From positions 582,764-646,763 of the forward strand of contig NZ_SJPW01000003.1 in the NCBI RefSeq assembly GCF_007860125.1: a stretch of 64,000 bases of DNA. The letters run 5' to 3'. This stretch comes from Rubripirellula tenax (lineage in GTDB: Bacteria; Planctomycetota; Planctomycetia; Pirellulales; Pirellulaceae). Under the pieces are notes generated by a model. That model ran no database searches and had not been told where the DNA came from. It saw only the letters and a list, made by a program, of their open reading frames with translations. A program made the translations under genes and the position numbers. This document shows, piece by piece, positions 47,486 through 56,764 of this stretch (within the stretch, counting starts at the first letter, position 1; the number at the start of each line of letters is the position of its first letter).

Positions 47486-48094
47486 TCGATCAGCTCAAAT
47501 TCAAACTAAGATGCAAAACATGGATCAATACAGCGATGCCCCACACGTCTAGTGGGCCATGCAGTCCCTATAGTGAGGAACATGCGTTTTGTTTGCAACG
47601 AATCTTCTGAGCATGCGGCCAAGATTTACCGATCAAAGTTGCCTTGCGTATTCGTTTGTGCACTGCCTCTTTCGTTGTTGCTTGGGGCGTCATTCATTCG
47701 ATGAAGGGCATCGTTCGGGCCCTTGCCAACGCGTTCGCCATCTCCATCAATAACAATCTGCGATCGAGATGCGTTCAAGGGCTGTTGCCAGGTCGAGACT
47801 TCGGAGCAGACGGACCCAAAAGGAAGATGAGTGGCAAGCCATCGAATGCTCGTGGGAACGAGACGCTAGCTGAATGGCAATTGCTCTACCACGCAGACCC
47901 TGCTCTTGGCTGCGACTCATCTCGCGCCTGCGATTGCCTCTGTTTTGAGGATCGTGCTTTTTCGATTCTCGTAGAAACGGAACCACTTCCGAGTTTGCGT
48001 GTCACGGTCGACCGAGACGCCGCAGTAAAGCCACTCGGTCGCCAAGGCATTCGCATTCAACGCAAACTGTTCCGCGAACAACGAATGGTTCCAA
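47486..48094 (+). other. Gene-poor 609-base stretch upstream of the giant gene
   Basis: Between the start of the giant gene and the end of the esterase gene I see no convincing gene. Frames on both strands (for example plus 47644-48240, minus 47917-48105) have poor third-position GC bias, overlap the esterase, and show no family motif. The stretch looks lower in GC than its neighbours. It must contain the promoter and leader of the giant gene. A TTTTGTTTGCAA at 47587-47598 is the inverse of a copy at 49133-49144. Confidence 0.5.
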
Positions 48095-49102
48095 TCATTC
48101 TGCATTCAGCAAGGCAACAAAAAACTCGGTCGCGTTTTGATGGAGCGGGTGATTGGCGCCAGGATGAACGAGTTCGCAGTGGACTCCCAACTTGTCGGCT
48201 TGCTGCTTTAGATGGACCCCGAAGTTGGCGGAGTGTGTAGGGTCGCGTTCCGGCTTATCTTTGCCCGTAAGACCTTCGTGGGGACGAGTCGTGTAGTACA
48301 AAAACGTCGGTGGATCTCCCTCGCTCAATTGGGCATACGGTGAATACTCTTGAATCTGCGGCAGGATACTATCTCGCGCCGCCAAGAACGCGTCGAAGCT
48401 GTCGCGACCGAAACCGAATGCATGGCCACCGTAGTTACTGTTTGGAATCCACGACTTCATCTGCTTCGGGTCCAACGTTGTCTGCGCCCGAATGACCGCG
48501 ACACATGTGACTCGAGTGGATTCCCTCGCCACTGGGTCTTCACTCTCCGGCTGAGCCAAATCGGGGTGATAAGCGATCCATAGGCTCGTGCAAGCGCCCG
48601 CGGAGCCTCCGGTCAACCCGATCCGCGTTGGGTCAATGTTCCAGTCCTTGGCATTGCTGCGGACAAACTGCACCGCGCGGGCCGAGTCGGTCATGGGGCC
48701 CTGAACCGGTGGATTCAGTTCGGCACAGTGTTTGATCAACCGGTAGTTGATCGCCACCACCGAGATTCCGGCGTCGAGCAACTTTTGTGGATGAACATAC
48801 TTGCCGACTTGTTCCTTACTACCGCCGTTCCAACCGCCCCCGTGGATGCAAATGACGACGGGTGTCGGAGTTGTCGATTTTGCTTGCCAAACATCTAAGT
48901 GGTTTCGGTGACGATCACTGTATGCCACCTTACAAAGCGTGGGCTCTGGGACATAAGAGTGGTACTTGTATTCGCCGCGAAAACCTTCACGCTCATTAGC
49001 GACTTGCCCGAAGGTGTCCGCTTGGAACGCGCCAAGATAGAGTATGGAGTTGACGAAAAGCAGAAATTTGGTTCCCGCAAGCAGTTTGGCGATTCGTAGC
49101 AC
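48095..49102 (-). CDS. Secreted alpha/beta-hydrolase (esterase/lipase)
   Basis: The 335-aa protein has a signal peptide (hydrophobic residues 12-27). It carries the oxyanion-hole motif HGGGW at 87-91, the nucleophile elbow TGGSAGA with Ser167, and a late His (ANHPLH, about 318) that can complete the triad. This is the arrangement of the BD-FAE / hormone-sensitive-lipase-like carboxylesterases, which hydrolyse short-chain or feruloyl/acetyl esters and are common in planctomycetes that degrade algal polysaccharides. Substrate is not predictable. It stands alone, between a gene-poor gap and the molybdenum hydroxylase genes transcribed in the same direction. Confidence 0.85.
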   Translation of the reverse strand: MLRIAKLLAGTKFLLFVNSILYLGAFQADTFGQVANEREGFRGEYKYHSYVPEPTLCKVAYSDRHRNHLDVWQAKSTTPTPVVICIHGGGWNGGSKEQVGKYVHPQKLLDAGISVVAINYRLIKHCAELNPPVQGPMTDSARAVQFVRSNAKDWNIDPTRIGLTGGSAGACTSLWIAYHPDLAQPESEDPVARESTRVTCVAVIRAQTTLDPKQMKSWIPNSNYGGHAFGFGRDSFDAFLAARDSILPQIQEYSPYAQLSEGDPPTFLYYTTRPHEGLTGKDKPERDPTHSANFGVHLKQQADKLGVHCELVHPGANHPLHQNATEFFVALLNAE

Positions 49103-49313
49103 GTTGGATATCCGAAAGGTTGCGTCGGTTCATTGCAAACAAAATCTCGAAGATACTCTCATTCGAAAAAAACAACGATCGAAAATCTACTCCACGAACG
49201 CTTGTTAAGGATCGAGCGGGAAATAAATGTACGATTCACATTCTTACCCGTCGCAACATCTCGGGCAAAAGTGCACGAGTTACGACAGTTATTTTCCGCT
49301 CAATCCTAAAGGT

Positions 49314-51596
49314 CTACGCCCACGACAGATCGTGGTCAGCCAACGGAAGGTTTCGAATTCGCTTGCCGGTGGCGGCGAAGACTGCGTTGCAAAGCGCCGG
49401 TGCGAACGACGCTACTGTGGTTTCACCCACACCGGCCGGTGGGGCCATGCTGTCGACCAAGTCGATGTTGATTTCGCGAGGCGCATTCCGCATCGTCGCG
49501 ACACGAAACGTGTCGTAGTTGGATTGTTGGATTCTTCCTTGCTTGAAGGTGATCTTTCCGTACCGGGCTTGTGACGTGGCCATGATGGCTGCGCCTTCGA
49601 TTTGCGCACGGACTCGATCCGGGCTGACGATCAAACCGGCATCCATCGACACCCAAACTTTGGGAATGCTTAGTTTGCCATCTTGGGTGATATCGACTTC
49701 GACGACGTGGCCGGTGTAGCCGAGAAAGGAACGACAGCAAGCGATCCCAAGTCCGCGTCCTCTTGGAAGATCCTTGTGTCGTTGCCAATCAGATTGTTTG
49801 GCCACCCGTCGCACGACTTCTTTCAATCGGCCAATGTCGTAGGGGAAGTCCTCGCCCGACGCGCCGCGATTGGCAAGTCCCGCGGCTTCGAGGTCGATGT
49901 GTCGATCTTCACCCAACAAGCCAAGCAAGTATTCATAAGGATCGCGTTTGGCATGTTGAGCAAGTTCGTCGGCGAACGAGCTCATTGCGAAAACTTGTTG
50001 AATGTGACACACCGATCGCAGCCAACCGATGCGCGTGTGTGCATTGGCTTGGCCCACTTCCACGCGAAGATTCGGGATGTCAAAGGGCAAGTCCGTCAAA
50101 CCCATTTCGTATTCAAAGTCGGCGGGTTCGACGGCGTCCGCATTGAACGTCGAACCGATGGACGGGTACGCCGCGCGCGAAAGCCAAGCCGTCGGATTTC
50201 CTTGATCGTCGACCGCCGCTTCGACATGCACGTGCGAGATCGCGTGCAGATAATCGTGCTGGATATCGTCCTCTCGCGTCCATGTGACATGGACGGGGCG
50301 GCCGACGTGTCGCGACAACATTGCCGCTTCGACACAGTAGTCCGGTTTGCTTTTGCGACCGAATCCTGAACCCAGCAGGGTGACGTTGACGATCACGCTG
50401 TCGTGCGGAACGCCCATCGCCAATCCGACGGCTTGCTGAACGGCTTGAGGATTTTGGGTTGCCGCGGTGATCTCGCAAGCAATGACTTTATCTCCATCCG
50501 TTTTCACATTGGCGACAGCACAGGGAGTCTCCATCGGCGCATGCGCCAGGTGTGGCACACTATAGTCCGCATTGAAAACGTTTGGCGATTGCTGGATTTC
50601 CTTCAACGCATCGCCATGCTCGCGAACGGCTTTGCCGGGTTGGTTGGCAGATTGCGAAAGCGTCTTGGCGTAATCGTCGGTGTTGTAATCTTGGTTGGGG
50701 CCGTGATCCCAATCGATCGTTAGCGAATCACGACCTTGCCACGCCGCCCACGTGCTGGTCGCGCAAACGGCGACACCGCCGAGTGGTTGAAACAACGGCG
50801 CGCCCTGGAATTTCGGGATCTCGATAACGTCGATGACGCCCGCCATTTTCCTGGTGTCCGCCGCATCGAACGATTTCACCTGGCCACCGACAACCGGGGG
50901 CCGGGCAATCACGGCAAACAATTGGTTATCCATTCGGGCGTCGATTCCAAACACGGCTTTGCCAGTCAAAATCGCGTCCATATCGGTGATCGGAGCGTCC
51001 TTGCCGATATAGCGCCATTGGTCGGGCGTCTTCATCGTCAACTCGTCGGCGGAAGGCACATCCAGCGTTCGGGCGATGGCGACTAGGTCACCGAAACCGA
51101 TCGAACGATTCCCATCGATTTCGTCGACACGGTGGTTGTTGGCTTTGCAGTTCGCCGCGTCGACGGACCACGCTTGTGCAGCGGCGCGCTCAAGCATGGT
51201 TCGCGCCGTAGCGCCGGCCACTCGCATGCGGTCGTAAAAAAAGCGTACGCTATTGGACCCGTCGGTGTTTTGATCGCCGAGTCGCTTGTCGCCGATGGCT
51301 TGGACGATCTTGACTCGATCCCAATCGGCTTCCAATTCGTCGGCAACGATTCGCGGCAAGCTGGTGCGAATCCCCGTCCCCATTTCGCTGCGGTGCGACA
51401 AGATTGAGACGAGTCCATCCGGGGCGATCGAAACGAACAGATCCGGCGCGAAGTCGTTGGCATTCACTTTCGACGCGTCAGCGACCGTTACTTCTTGACC
51501 ATTCAGTTTGGCCATCAAGACCAATGAGCCAGCCGTTACGCCGGCGATGAAACTGCGTCGGTTCAGTTGGCTTTCTGTTTTGGTAGATTGATTCAC
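49314..51596 (-). CDS. Molybdopterin-binding large subunit of an IorB-like molybdenum hydroxylase
   Basis: 760 aa from the GTG at 51596. A twin-arginine-like signal ([19 protein letters not shown]) suggests Tat export. The rest is a xanthine-dehydrogenase-family molybdopterin subunit of the isoquinoline 1-oxidoreductase / aldehyde dehydrogenase (IorB) type, with [31 protein letters not shown], and a C-terminal [10 protein letters not shown] containing the expected active-site Glu of GVGE. The start was chosen because GTG overlaps the upstream TGA (GTGA) and AAGGAG lies 11 bases before it; the ATG at 51674 would overlap the upstream gene by 82 bases. It pairs with the 2Fe-2S subunit. No FAD subunit or XdhC-type maturase is nearby, so electrons probably go to a cytochrome. 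Confidence 0.92.
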   Translation of the reverse strand: MNQSTKTESQLNRRSFIAGVTAGSLVLMAKLNGQEVTVADASKVNANDFAPDLFVSIAPDGLVSILSHRSEMGTGIRTSLPRIVADELEADWDRVKIVQAIGDKRLGDQNTDGSNSVRFFYDRMRVAGATARTMLERAAAQAWSVDAANCKANNHRVDEIDGNRSIGFGDLVAIARTLDVPSADELTMKTPDQWRYIGKDAPITDMDAILTGKAVFGIDARMDNQLFAVIARPPVVGGQVKSFDAADTRKMAGVIDVIEIPKFQGAPLFQPLGGVAVCATSTWAAWQGRDSLTIDWDHGPNQDYNTDDYAKTLSQSANQPGKAVREHGDALKEIQQSPNVFNADYSVPHLAHAPMETPCAVANVKTDGDKVIACEITAATQNPQAVQQAVGLAMGVPHDSVIVNVTLLGSGFGRKSKPDYCVEAAMLSRHVGRPVHVTWTREDDIQHDYLHAISHVHVEAAVDDQGNPTAWLSRAAYPSIGSTFNADAVEPADFEYEMGLTDLPFDIPNLRVEVGQANAHTRIGWLRSVCHIQQVFAMSSFADELAQHAKRDPYEYLLGLLGEDRHIDLEAAGLANRGASGEDFPYDIGRLKEVVRRVAKQSDWQRHKDLPRGRGLGIACCRSFLGYTGHVVEVDITQDGKLSIPKVWVSMDAGLIVSPDRVRAQIEGAAIMATSQARYGKITFKQGRIQQSNYDTFRVATMRNAPREINIDLVDSMAPPAGVGETTVASFAPALCNAVFAATGKRIRNLPLADHDLSWA

Positions 51597-52054
51597 TTGC
51601 TTTGCATCTCCTTGGCCGCCGACTTGATCGCAGCGCGAATCCGGGGATAGGTTCCACAGCGACAGATGTTCCACATTTCCGATTCGATATCTTCATCGGT
51701 GGGGTCGTTATTGGATCGAAGCATTGCCGCAGCCATCATCATTTGGCCGACTTGGCAGTATCCACACTGTGGCACGTTGTGTTCTCGCCACGCTTTTTGA
51801 ACCGGATGCGAACCGTCTTTTGAGAGGCCCTCGATCGTCGTGACCTCTCCATCACCGACTTCACCTAAGGTCGTCACGCACGACTGAATTGCTTCCCCGT
51901 CAAGGTGAACCGTGCAGACGCCGCATTCGGATATGCCGCATCCATATTTCGTGCCGGTCAAACCCAAATGATCACGTAGTACCCATAGCAACGGTGTGTC
52001 CGACGACAGACCGTCGATGTTCAATCGATTTCCGTTAACGGTGATGCTTGCCAT
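51593..52054 (-). CDS. 2Fe-2S small subunit of an IorA-like molybdenum hydroxylase
   Basis: 153 aa from the ATG at 52054 (AAGGAA about 8 bases upstream). Cysteines 39, 44, 47 and 59 form the plant-ferredoxin-type cluster ([11 protein letters not shown]), and Cys97, Cys100, Cys131 and Cys133 (CGYC and CRC) form the second cluster of the xanthine-dehydrogenase family. It passes electrons from the molybdenum site of the partner subunit. It has no export signal of its own, so it would ride through Tat bound to the large subunit. The ATG 66 bases further upstream adds residues with no homology-like character and was rejected. Confidence 0.93.
   Translation of the reverse strand: MASITVNGNRLNIDGLSSDTPLLWVLRDHLGLTGTKYGCGISECGVCTVHLDGEAIQSCVTTLGEVGDGEVTTIEGLSKDGSHPVQKAWREHNVPQCGYCQVGQMMMAAAMLRSNNDPTDEDIESEMWNICRCGTYPRIRAAIKSAAKEMQSK
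51608..51613 (-). promoter_or_regulatory. Ribosome binding site deciding the GTG start of the IorB-like gene
   Basis: AAGGAG on the minus strand, 11 bases before the GTG at 51596, inside the last codons of the 2Fe-2S subunit gene. With the GTGA stop/start overlap it indicates translational coupling of the two subunits. Confidence 0.65.
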
Positions 52055-52242
52055 GAGCGGATTCCTTAGCGGTGGGCGCGGTGGAGTGCATTGGAATTGT
52101 ATGGGATCAGCGACGGGCACTGTTGCGACTTGATTGTTGAGCGTCGGAGGTCCGCCGCGAATGGGTGCAAATTTGCGATAGCAGCCATCACGCCATCGAT
52201 TTCTTGGCTCTGACTAGCGCACGTGATCGCTGGTCGAACGAT

Positions 52243-53577
52243 TCAGAGAACCTTGACCACCGCAAGCACGCCGACGAATGCGATGGCAACGAAGCTGGCC
52301 CAAAGCAGCACATCGTAGGCCCGACCCGGTCGCAGTTCAGGTGGCAATCGGTGGTACCGAAATGTGTAGGCCGCAAACACGACCAACAGCAATAGCCCGG
52401 CATTGGCGATTCCGCCTGCGGTCACCATCGCCACGGGGGCTTCCATCGTCAAACCCAGGACCGTCCAAGCCAGCGGAAAGAACCACGCCAAGCCGCGAAT
52501 CCATCGTTGCCGCTGTGTGTCGTCGGAATAGTCCAGCAAGCCGACTTGCGAGAACGCGTCGCTGAACATGCGCGTCCAGGCGGCTGACCCGGCGAACAGA
52601 GTTGAAAACAGAACGATGATCGCACCGGCGATGTAAATTGCCATTGCGCCTGTGCCGGCGGACTCGGTGTAGATTTTGGAAAGGGTGCGAATCATGTCGG
52701 GGCCCTCGGGGATTTCGCCGCGACCGTGCAACACCGCGGCACCCAGGACAAAGAACGCGCACGTGACGACCGTATAGACCACCATCGACATCAGCGCGTC
52801 CCAGTACATCACACGAATCCATCCGCGCGCACGCGAAGTCCATTCGCCCGACAATTCGCGCGGCCCTGTGTAGCCGGCGTATCCCTTTTCGAGACACCAG
52901 TAGGGGTAAGCAATGATTTCCGACGCACCAACGCCAGTCAATCCGAACGCCGCGATCGCGGCGCCCAATACAGCGGGCGGCAGTTGAAAACGAAATCCTT
53001 CGGCGATCCGCTCCGTTGAGATCGCAAATTCGGTGCCTTGCAAGAAGCCGACACAAAGCAGCGTGAACAGCGTAAAAACACCCATCAGTGCGATCGAGAC
53101 ATTCTGGATCAAGCGATAGCCACCGTACGAAACCAAAATGGCCGTCGACAAACCGGCGATGCACGACCAAGCCCAAACCGGCACCGCTGGCACAGCGATG
53201 TTTAGCGCTTGGCCAACGCCGGTCACGATCCCACCGTACTGAACGAAAATGACCAGCTGCACCAACAACCACATCCAGATCGACCAGCTTGCACCAGCGA
53301 CCTTGGGGCCTCGCAATCCATTCAGCGCTGTCATCGTTGACTCGCCACTGCTAATGGCGTGTTTGCCAAACTCCAACTGCACACACACCTTGACCAGACA
53401 ACTGATGATGATGACCCACAACGCGACAAAGCCCGCTTGAGCCCCCAGCGTCGTGGTCATGATCAACTCTCCCGAACCGACGATTGACGCCGAAAGAATC
53501 ATCGACGGACCCAGACACGACAGCGTGCCAAAAAAAGACGTTGGAGGATCCTTGATGGTTGAGGCCGATGTATTCAA
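52243..53577 (-). CDS. Nramp-like transporter lacking canonical metal-binding motifs
   Basis: 444 aa with about 11 membrane helices in the LeuT/Nramp fold. The N-terminal GPSMILSASIVGSGELIM aligns with TM1 of Nramp proteins, but the metal-binding Asp-Pro-Gly-Asn is replaced by Gly-Ser-Gly-Glu (35-38). In TM6, SEIIAYPYW stands where a Met-Pro-His motif is expected. Nramp members move Mn2+ or Fe2+ with protons; without these ligands the substrate may be Mg2+ or something other than a metal. The start is a TTG at 53577 since the first in-frame ATG falls inside TM1. It stands alone after the molybdenum hydroxylase pair. Confidence 0.85.
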   Translation of the reverse strand: MNTSASTIKDPPTSFFGTLSCLGPSMILSASIVGSGELIMTTTLGAQAGFVALWVIIISCLVKVCVQLEFGKHAISSGESTMTALNGLRGPKVAGASWSIWMWLLVQLVIFVQYGGIVTGVGQALNIAVPAVPVWAWSCIAGLSTAILVSYGGYRLIQNVSIALMGVFTLFTLLCVGFLQGTEFAISTERIAEGFRFQLPPAVLGAAIAAFGLTGVGASEIIAYPYWCLEKGYAGYTGPRELSGEWTSRARGWIRVMYWDALMSMVVYTVVTCAFFVLGAAVLHGRGEIPEGPDMIRTLSKIYTESAGTGAMAIYIAGAIIVLFSTLFAGSAAWTRMFSDAFSQVGLLDYSDDTQRQRWIRGLAWFFPLAWTVLGLTMEAPVAMVTAGGIANAGLLLLVVFAAYTFRYHRLPPELRPGRAYDVLLWASFVAIAFVGVLAVVKVL

Positions 53578-53741
53578 GGGAAGGCCCTGGTGTCGTGAGC
53601 GTAGGCGGAAAATGTCTCTGGCGTGAATGCGCGCAACAGCCGATGCAGGTGCGGTTCACATGACGTCGATCAGCCAGGCCACAGGCCCTGTTACCGCCGG
53701 AACCTTCGACGCTCAAGTGGATCGCGATACTTTCAGCGCAT

Positions 53742-53776
53742 AAAAAAAGCACGCCGAATTTTTTCCGGAGTGCTTT
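53742..53776 (-). terminator. Rho-independent terminator of the PEP-CTERM gene
   Basis: On the minus strand AAAGCAC pairs with GTGCTTT (7 bp), followed after one mismatch by three GC pairs and a 9-base loop, then a run of seven T. It begins 27 bases after the stop of the PEP-CTERM gene. Clear intrinsic-terminator structure. Confidence 0.85.
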
Positions 53777-53803
53777 AAGATAGCGTTTCGTGGAAGATGG
53801 AGT

Positions 53804-54490
53804 TTACTTGGCAGTGGCCAGCTTTCGGCGACGCCGAACACCAATCATCACACCCAATCCACCGATCGCGGCCATTGCGAACGAAGAGGGTTCCGGAACG
53901 GCAACGACCATACCCGAGACTCCGATCGATCCGCTTAATGCGGTCATCGTAAAATGCTCATCTTTCCCAAGCAAGAAAGCGCTCGAGAATGTGTAGGTCG
54001 AACCTACCAAGTCACCGAAAGTGATTGTCTGCGATCCGCCGGTAGCCTTTGACAGTCGAAAAGACTCTCCCGAATCGAAGTCAGTGAAATCGATCGAGGC
54101 GAATTGGAACCCTTCGAGGAAATGGCTGCCGAGGGAAAGCTCAAGTGTCTCGTTGAAATTCGCGTCTAACGCATTCTGAACACCGGCAAAATAAGTCGGG
54201 CCCGTTCCGATCCCCACCCCGAATCCAGCAGAATTGCTGTAAGGAACCGCCACTTCTGAAGATCCAGATGTCAAATCTGAGGCTGCAGCGTGAAAACGGA
54301 TGGAACCGCTCGGAACTGACAGTGTTTCAGAAAAACCCGGTGCAGCAAGGTTAAGTGCCGCACCAACGCTTCCGGATTCATTCTTGAGATTGATCGTCTC
54401 AAAAATGGCATTTGGGATTACGAAATCTGCCATCGCAACACTCGAAAGCGACGCAAAAGCTAGGAAAATAGCAGGGAAAACGCGAATCAT
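53804..54490 (-). CDS. PEP-CTERM sorting-domain protein
   Basis: The 228-aa protein starts at the ATG at 54490, preceded by AAGG, with a signal peptide ending in VAMA. A beta-rich body of about 170 residues follows. The C-terminus is VPEPSSFAMAAIGGLGVMIGVRRRRKLA: the Pro-Glu-Pro motif, a single membrane helix and an Arg cluster. That is the PEP-CTERM signal recognised by exosortase, so the protein is probably exported, cut and anchored or released at the surface, often in exopolysaccharide. The body has no recognisable family. The gene ends in a strong terminator and is a single-gene unit. A longer ATG start at 54586 would hide the signal peptide. Confidence 0.88.
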   Translation of the reverse strand: MIRVFPAIFLAFASLSSVAMADFVIPNAIFETINLKNESGSVGAALNLAAPGFSETLSVPSGSIRFHAAASDLTSGSSEVAVPYSNSAGFGVGIGTGPTYFAGVQNALDANFNETLELSLGSHFLEGFQFASIDFTDFDSGESFRLSKATGGSQTITFGDLVGSTYTFSSAFLLGKDEHFTMTALSGSIGVSGMVVAVPEPSSFAMAAIGGLGVMIGVRRRRKLATAK

Positions 54491-54681
54491 AATGACCTTC
54501 GCAGCACGGTGGCGGGGTAAAGGTGCGCAAGCGATATCTGTGCGAACTGGGTCGAGTTTAACGCCAATGCGACCCGTTTGCTGCATTAAATGAAGAAATT
54601 CGGGTCATTTTTTGGGAAGTCTGTGCCCCAGAAGGGATGTCAAACCGCTTTGGACAATGATTTCCGGCAAATAATGCGGTA

Positions 54682-54980
54682 CTAGCCCAGTTTGCGTTCC
54701 AATTCCAAAACCTGCGAAATCCACGATCGAGTCAGGGCAAATCGGTTGCCGCACGGAAGGTCAGGGTCGATTTCAACTTTCAAGGCGTCGAACGCACCGA
54801 ATTTTTCCCCGACAAATCGCGACTATTGCTCGGCGGCGTCATGGATTGTTTTTCAGACAGGTTGCGAATCAACCACGGCAATGGATCGGATACCGGCTTG
54901 GTGGGCCGTTTCACGGCCTGTGGCGACACGACGGAGTCATCGCCATCTTCATTGATGTTCACGTTGGGCGTTTCAGTCAT
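54682..54980 (-). pseudogene. Decayed small gene (two coding pieces in different frames)
   Basis: From an ATG at 54980 (G-rich purine run upstream) a coding-like frame begins MTETPNVNINEDGDD and passes through DPLPWLIRNLSEKQ. It then becomes unlike protein and stops at 54780. In another frame the sequence continues convincingly, with RFVGEKFGAFDALKVEIDPD and later RSWISQVLELERKLG, ending in TAG at 54682-54684. A TAG interrupts this second frame a few codons before SRFVG. The third-position bias of the second piece matches real genes here. I read this as one former gene of about 100 aa with a frameshift near 54840 and a nonsense codon, or as sequence errors. Family unknown. Confidence 0.45.
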
Positions 54981-55229
54981 CGCAAAGCCCCCCAGCTTTT
55001 GATTTCTTTTCGAATTCGGCAACATGTCGCCTCACTTAAGTACGCGTCATTCCGACGACACCCCGCAAGAAAAATTGCCGGACTCAGCCCCGATCGCTTC
55101 CAGTACTTCGTCTATCGGTCAGCGAAACTTGAGTACCAGCATGCCGGAACTAAGCCAACACGCCGAACCGAGTCGCATTGGTATGGGGGGGAGCGCTGTC
55201 GTGTCTTCGGTTCAAGCAAGCGTGCGTCA

Positions 55230-56534
55230 CTATTTGCCCGTGATGCGATAGACGTTGCTTTTGCTTCGTATCATCATCGCATCACCGTCGGGCACAGGAC
55301 TGGCAACGGTGAAAGGCTCGTCATCCGACAAGGGGTTGGTTGCGACGACCTTTGGCGATTCGGAACCTAGCGGCCCGACGACATGCGTGGTTGCGTCTTC
55401 GCCCGTGATATACAGGTGGTCGCCGGCGATCAGCGGTGAACTGCTGTAGCTGATTCGCGACTTTGGCAAGTCCAGCGACCAAAGGGTTGCGCCGGAGTTC
55501 ACGTCGAGGCACCACACCTTGCCTCGCGAAGTTTTTCCGTCGCCCACCAAGTAGACACGGCCGTTCAAGGCCGCAGGCGTAGGCACGTCACTGCCGAGGT
55601 CATCGCGGAACCACGCGATCGCTTCTTTCCCTTTGCCGGCAACCAAAGCGTCCATCCGCACAGCCGTGACGGTTTCGCCTCGCGAGTACGGACAGACGAC
55701 GATGTTCCCTTCGGCGACTGGCGAAGAGATGGATCGAAAGTACTTGTGCTCGGTCGGATTGAAGCCGCCGAGTTTACCGATCGTTTTTCCCGTTGCCGCA
55801 TCGTGTAGCGTCAAATGGTCGGCACCCATGACGGCGATCGCCGGATGGTTGTCGATCGATACGGCGATGGGTGTCGAGTAACTTTGGGCAGCTTCTTCGG
55901 GCGCGCCCAGCATTCGATCTTCTTTCCAGATCACGTCGCCGGTGGTTTTGTCAAACGCGACCAGGTAGCTGGGGCCCGTCTGCATCACGGCCACCACAAC
56001 CGCGGATTCCGTCAGCATGGGAGACGAACCAAGATCCCACCACAGCGTGTCTTCACCGAATCGGTCTTGCAGGTTGGTTTGCCAAAGAATCTTTCCGCCC
56101 GTCGAAACGCAAGCCAAATCGCCGCTCCGGAAATAGGCATAGACACGATCGCCGTCGATGACCGGCGACGGATTGCTTCCGCCACCCTTTTTATGTTTGT
56201 TTCCGCGATCGGGCCCCAAGTCGGTTTGCCAAAGGATTTTTCCGGACTGGGTGTCCAATGCGATCAGGTGGTTTTTTTCGTCCATGCCTGACGTGACGTA
56301 GGCCCGCGAGCCGGCGGCAACGGGAGTGCTGCTACCTTTGCCCGGAACCGCCGTTTTCCAGTCGATGCCGGTTTCTTCGTTCCAAGAGACGGGGAACTGA
56401 CCTTCGCCAGCGACGCCGGTTTGATCACTCCCTCGCCACTGAGTCCACGATTCCTGTCCGTTCGTGATGGAAGCCATCGCGACGACCGCCACCAAGGTGG
56501 CCAGCAGGGAACGTCGAATCCGAATTCGTAGCAT
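55230..56534 (-). CDS. Secreted PQQ-like beta-propeller protein
   Basis: 434 aa with a signal peptide (RRSLLATLVAVVAMASITNGQ). Propeller blades follow of the PQQ-like/BamB type, for example HLIALDTQSGKILWQTDLG near residue 93, YLVAFDKTTGDVIWKED near 188 and VWCLDVNSGATLWSLDLP near 347. The opening WTQWRGSDQTGVAGEG is the usual start of planctomycete PQQ-like repeat proteins. The Trp-docking pattern suggests an eight-bladed propeller used for binding; the residues of a true PQQ dehydrogenase active site are not evident. It is divergent from the TPR-like gene at 56765 across 230 bases. Confidence 0.88.
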   Translation of the reverse strand: MLRIRIRRSLLATLVAVVAMASITNGQESWTQWRGSDQTGVAGEGQFPVSWNEETGIDWKTAVPGKGSSTPVAAGSRAYVTSGMDEKNHLIALDTQSGKILWQTDLGPDRGNKHKKGGGSNPSPVIDGDRVYAYFRSGDLACVSTGGKILWQTNLQDRFGEDTLWWDLGSSPMLTESAVVVAVMQTGPSYLVAFDKTTGDVIWKEDRMLGAPEEAAQSYSTPIAVSIDNHPAIAVMGADHLTLHDAATGKTIGKLGGFNPTEHKYFRSISSPVAEGNIVVCPYSRGETVTAVRMDALVAGKGKEAIAWFRDDLGSDVPTPAALNGRVYLVGDGKTSRGKVWCLDVNSGATLWSLDLPKSRISYSSSPLIAGDHLYITGEDATTHVVGPLGSESPKVVATNPLSDDEPFTVASPVPDGDAMMIRSKSNVYRITGK

Positions 56535-56764
56535 CGCTAAATCTCCGTGGGCGGGAATGGGTCGGCCAGCGATAGGGCGCCGGCATTCGCCTTCAATGGG
56601 TTAGGATAGATAAGATAGAATCCATTGTGATCTTTCGCGTCCGTGTGAACCAGCATGCTAACCCAAAGAGTCCCGCGCACGTTTTCAGATAATTCGATAT
56701 TCGACCCACCAGATTCGATTCCCCAGCGTCTTCGCGACGTCACGACGAACAAGACCGCCGACGT

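Noticed and set aside
45234-47006. CRISPR-like array
   Set aside because: Repeats are 591 bp, adjoining and coding; no short repeats with unique spacers occur anywhere in the window.
11447-47485. Possibility that the giant frame is several genes artificially joined
   Set aside because: There is a single frame with uniform codon bias, no internal stop, and no internal leader or convincing restart; repeats keep phase throughout.
47917-48105. 62-codon minus-strand frame next to the esterase end
   Set aside because: Short, overlaps the esterase stop, and no motif or ribosome site; kept only as part of the gene-poor stretch.
47644-48240. Open frame of 198 codons on the plus strand upstream of the giant gene
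   Set aside because: It overlaps the well-supported esterase gene by about 145 bases, has a poor third-position pattern, many Arg/Cys residues and no recognisable motif.
55024-55251. 75-codon plus-strand frame (starts MSPHLSTRHSDD)
   Set aside because: Some Ser-rich protein character, but it overlaps the PQQ-like gene end, has no motif, and no clear ribosome site.
54846-55370. 174-codon plus-strand frame crossing the small decayed gene and the end of the PQQ-like gene
   Set aside because: Lies antisense to better-supported coding sequence and lacks codon bias.
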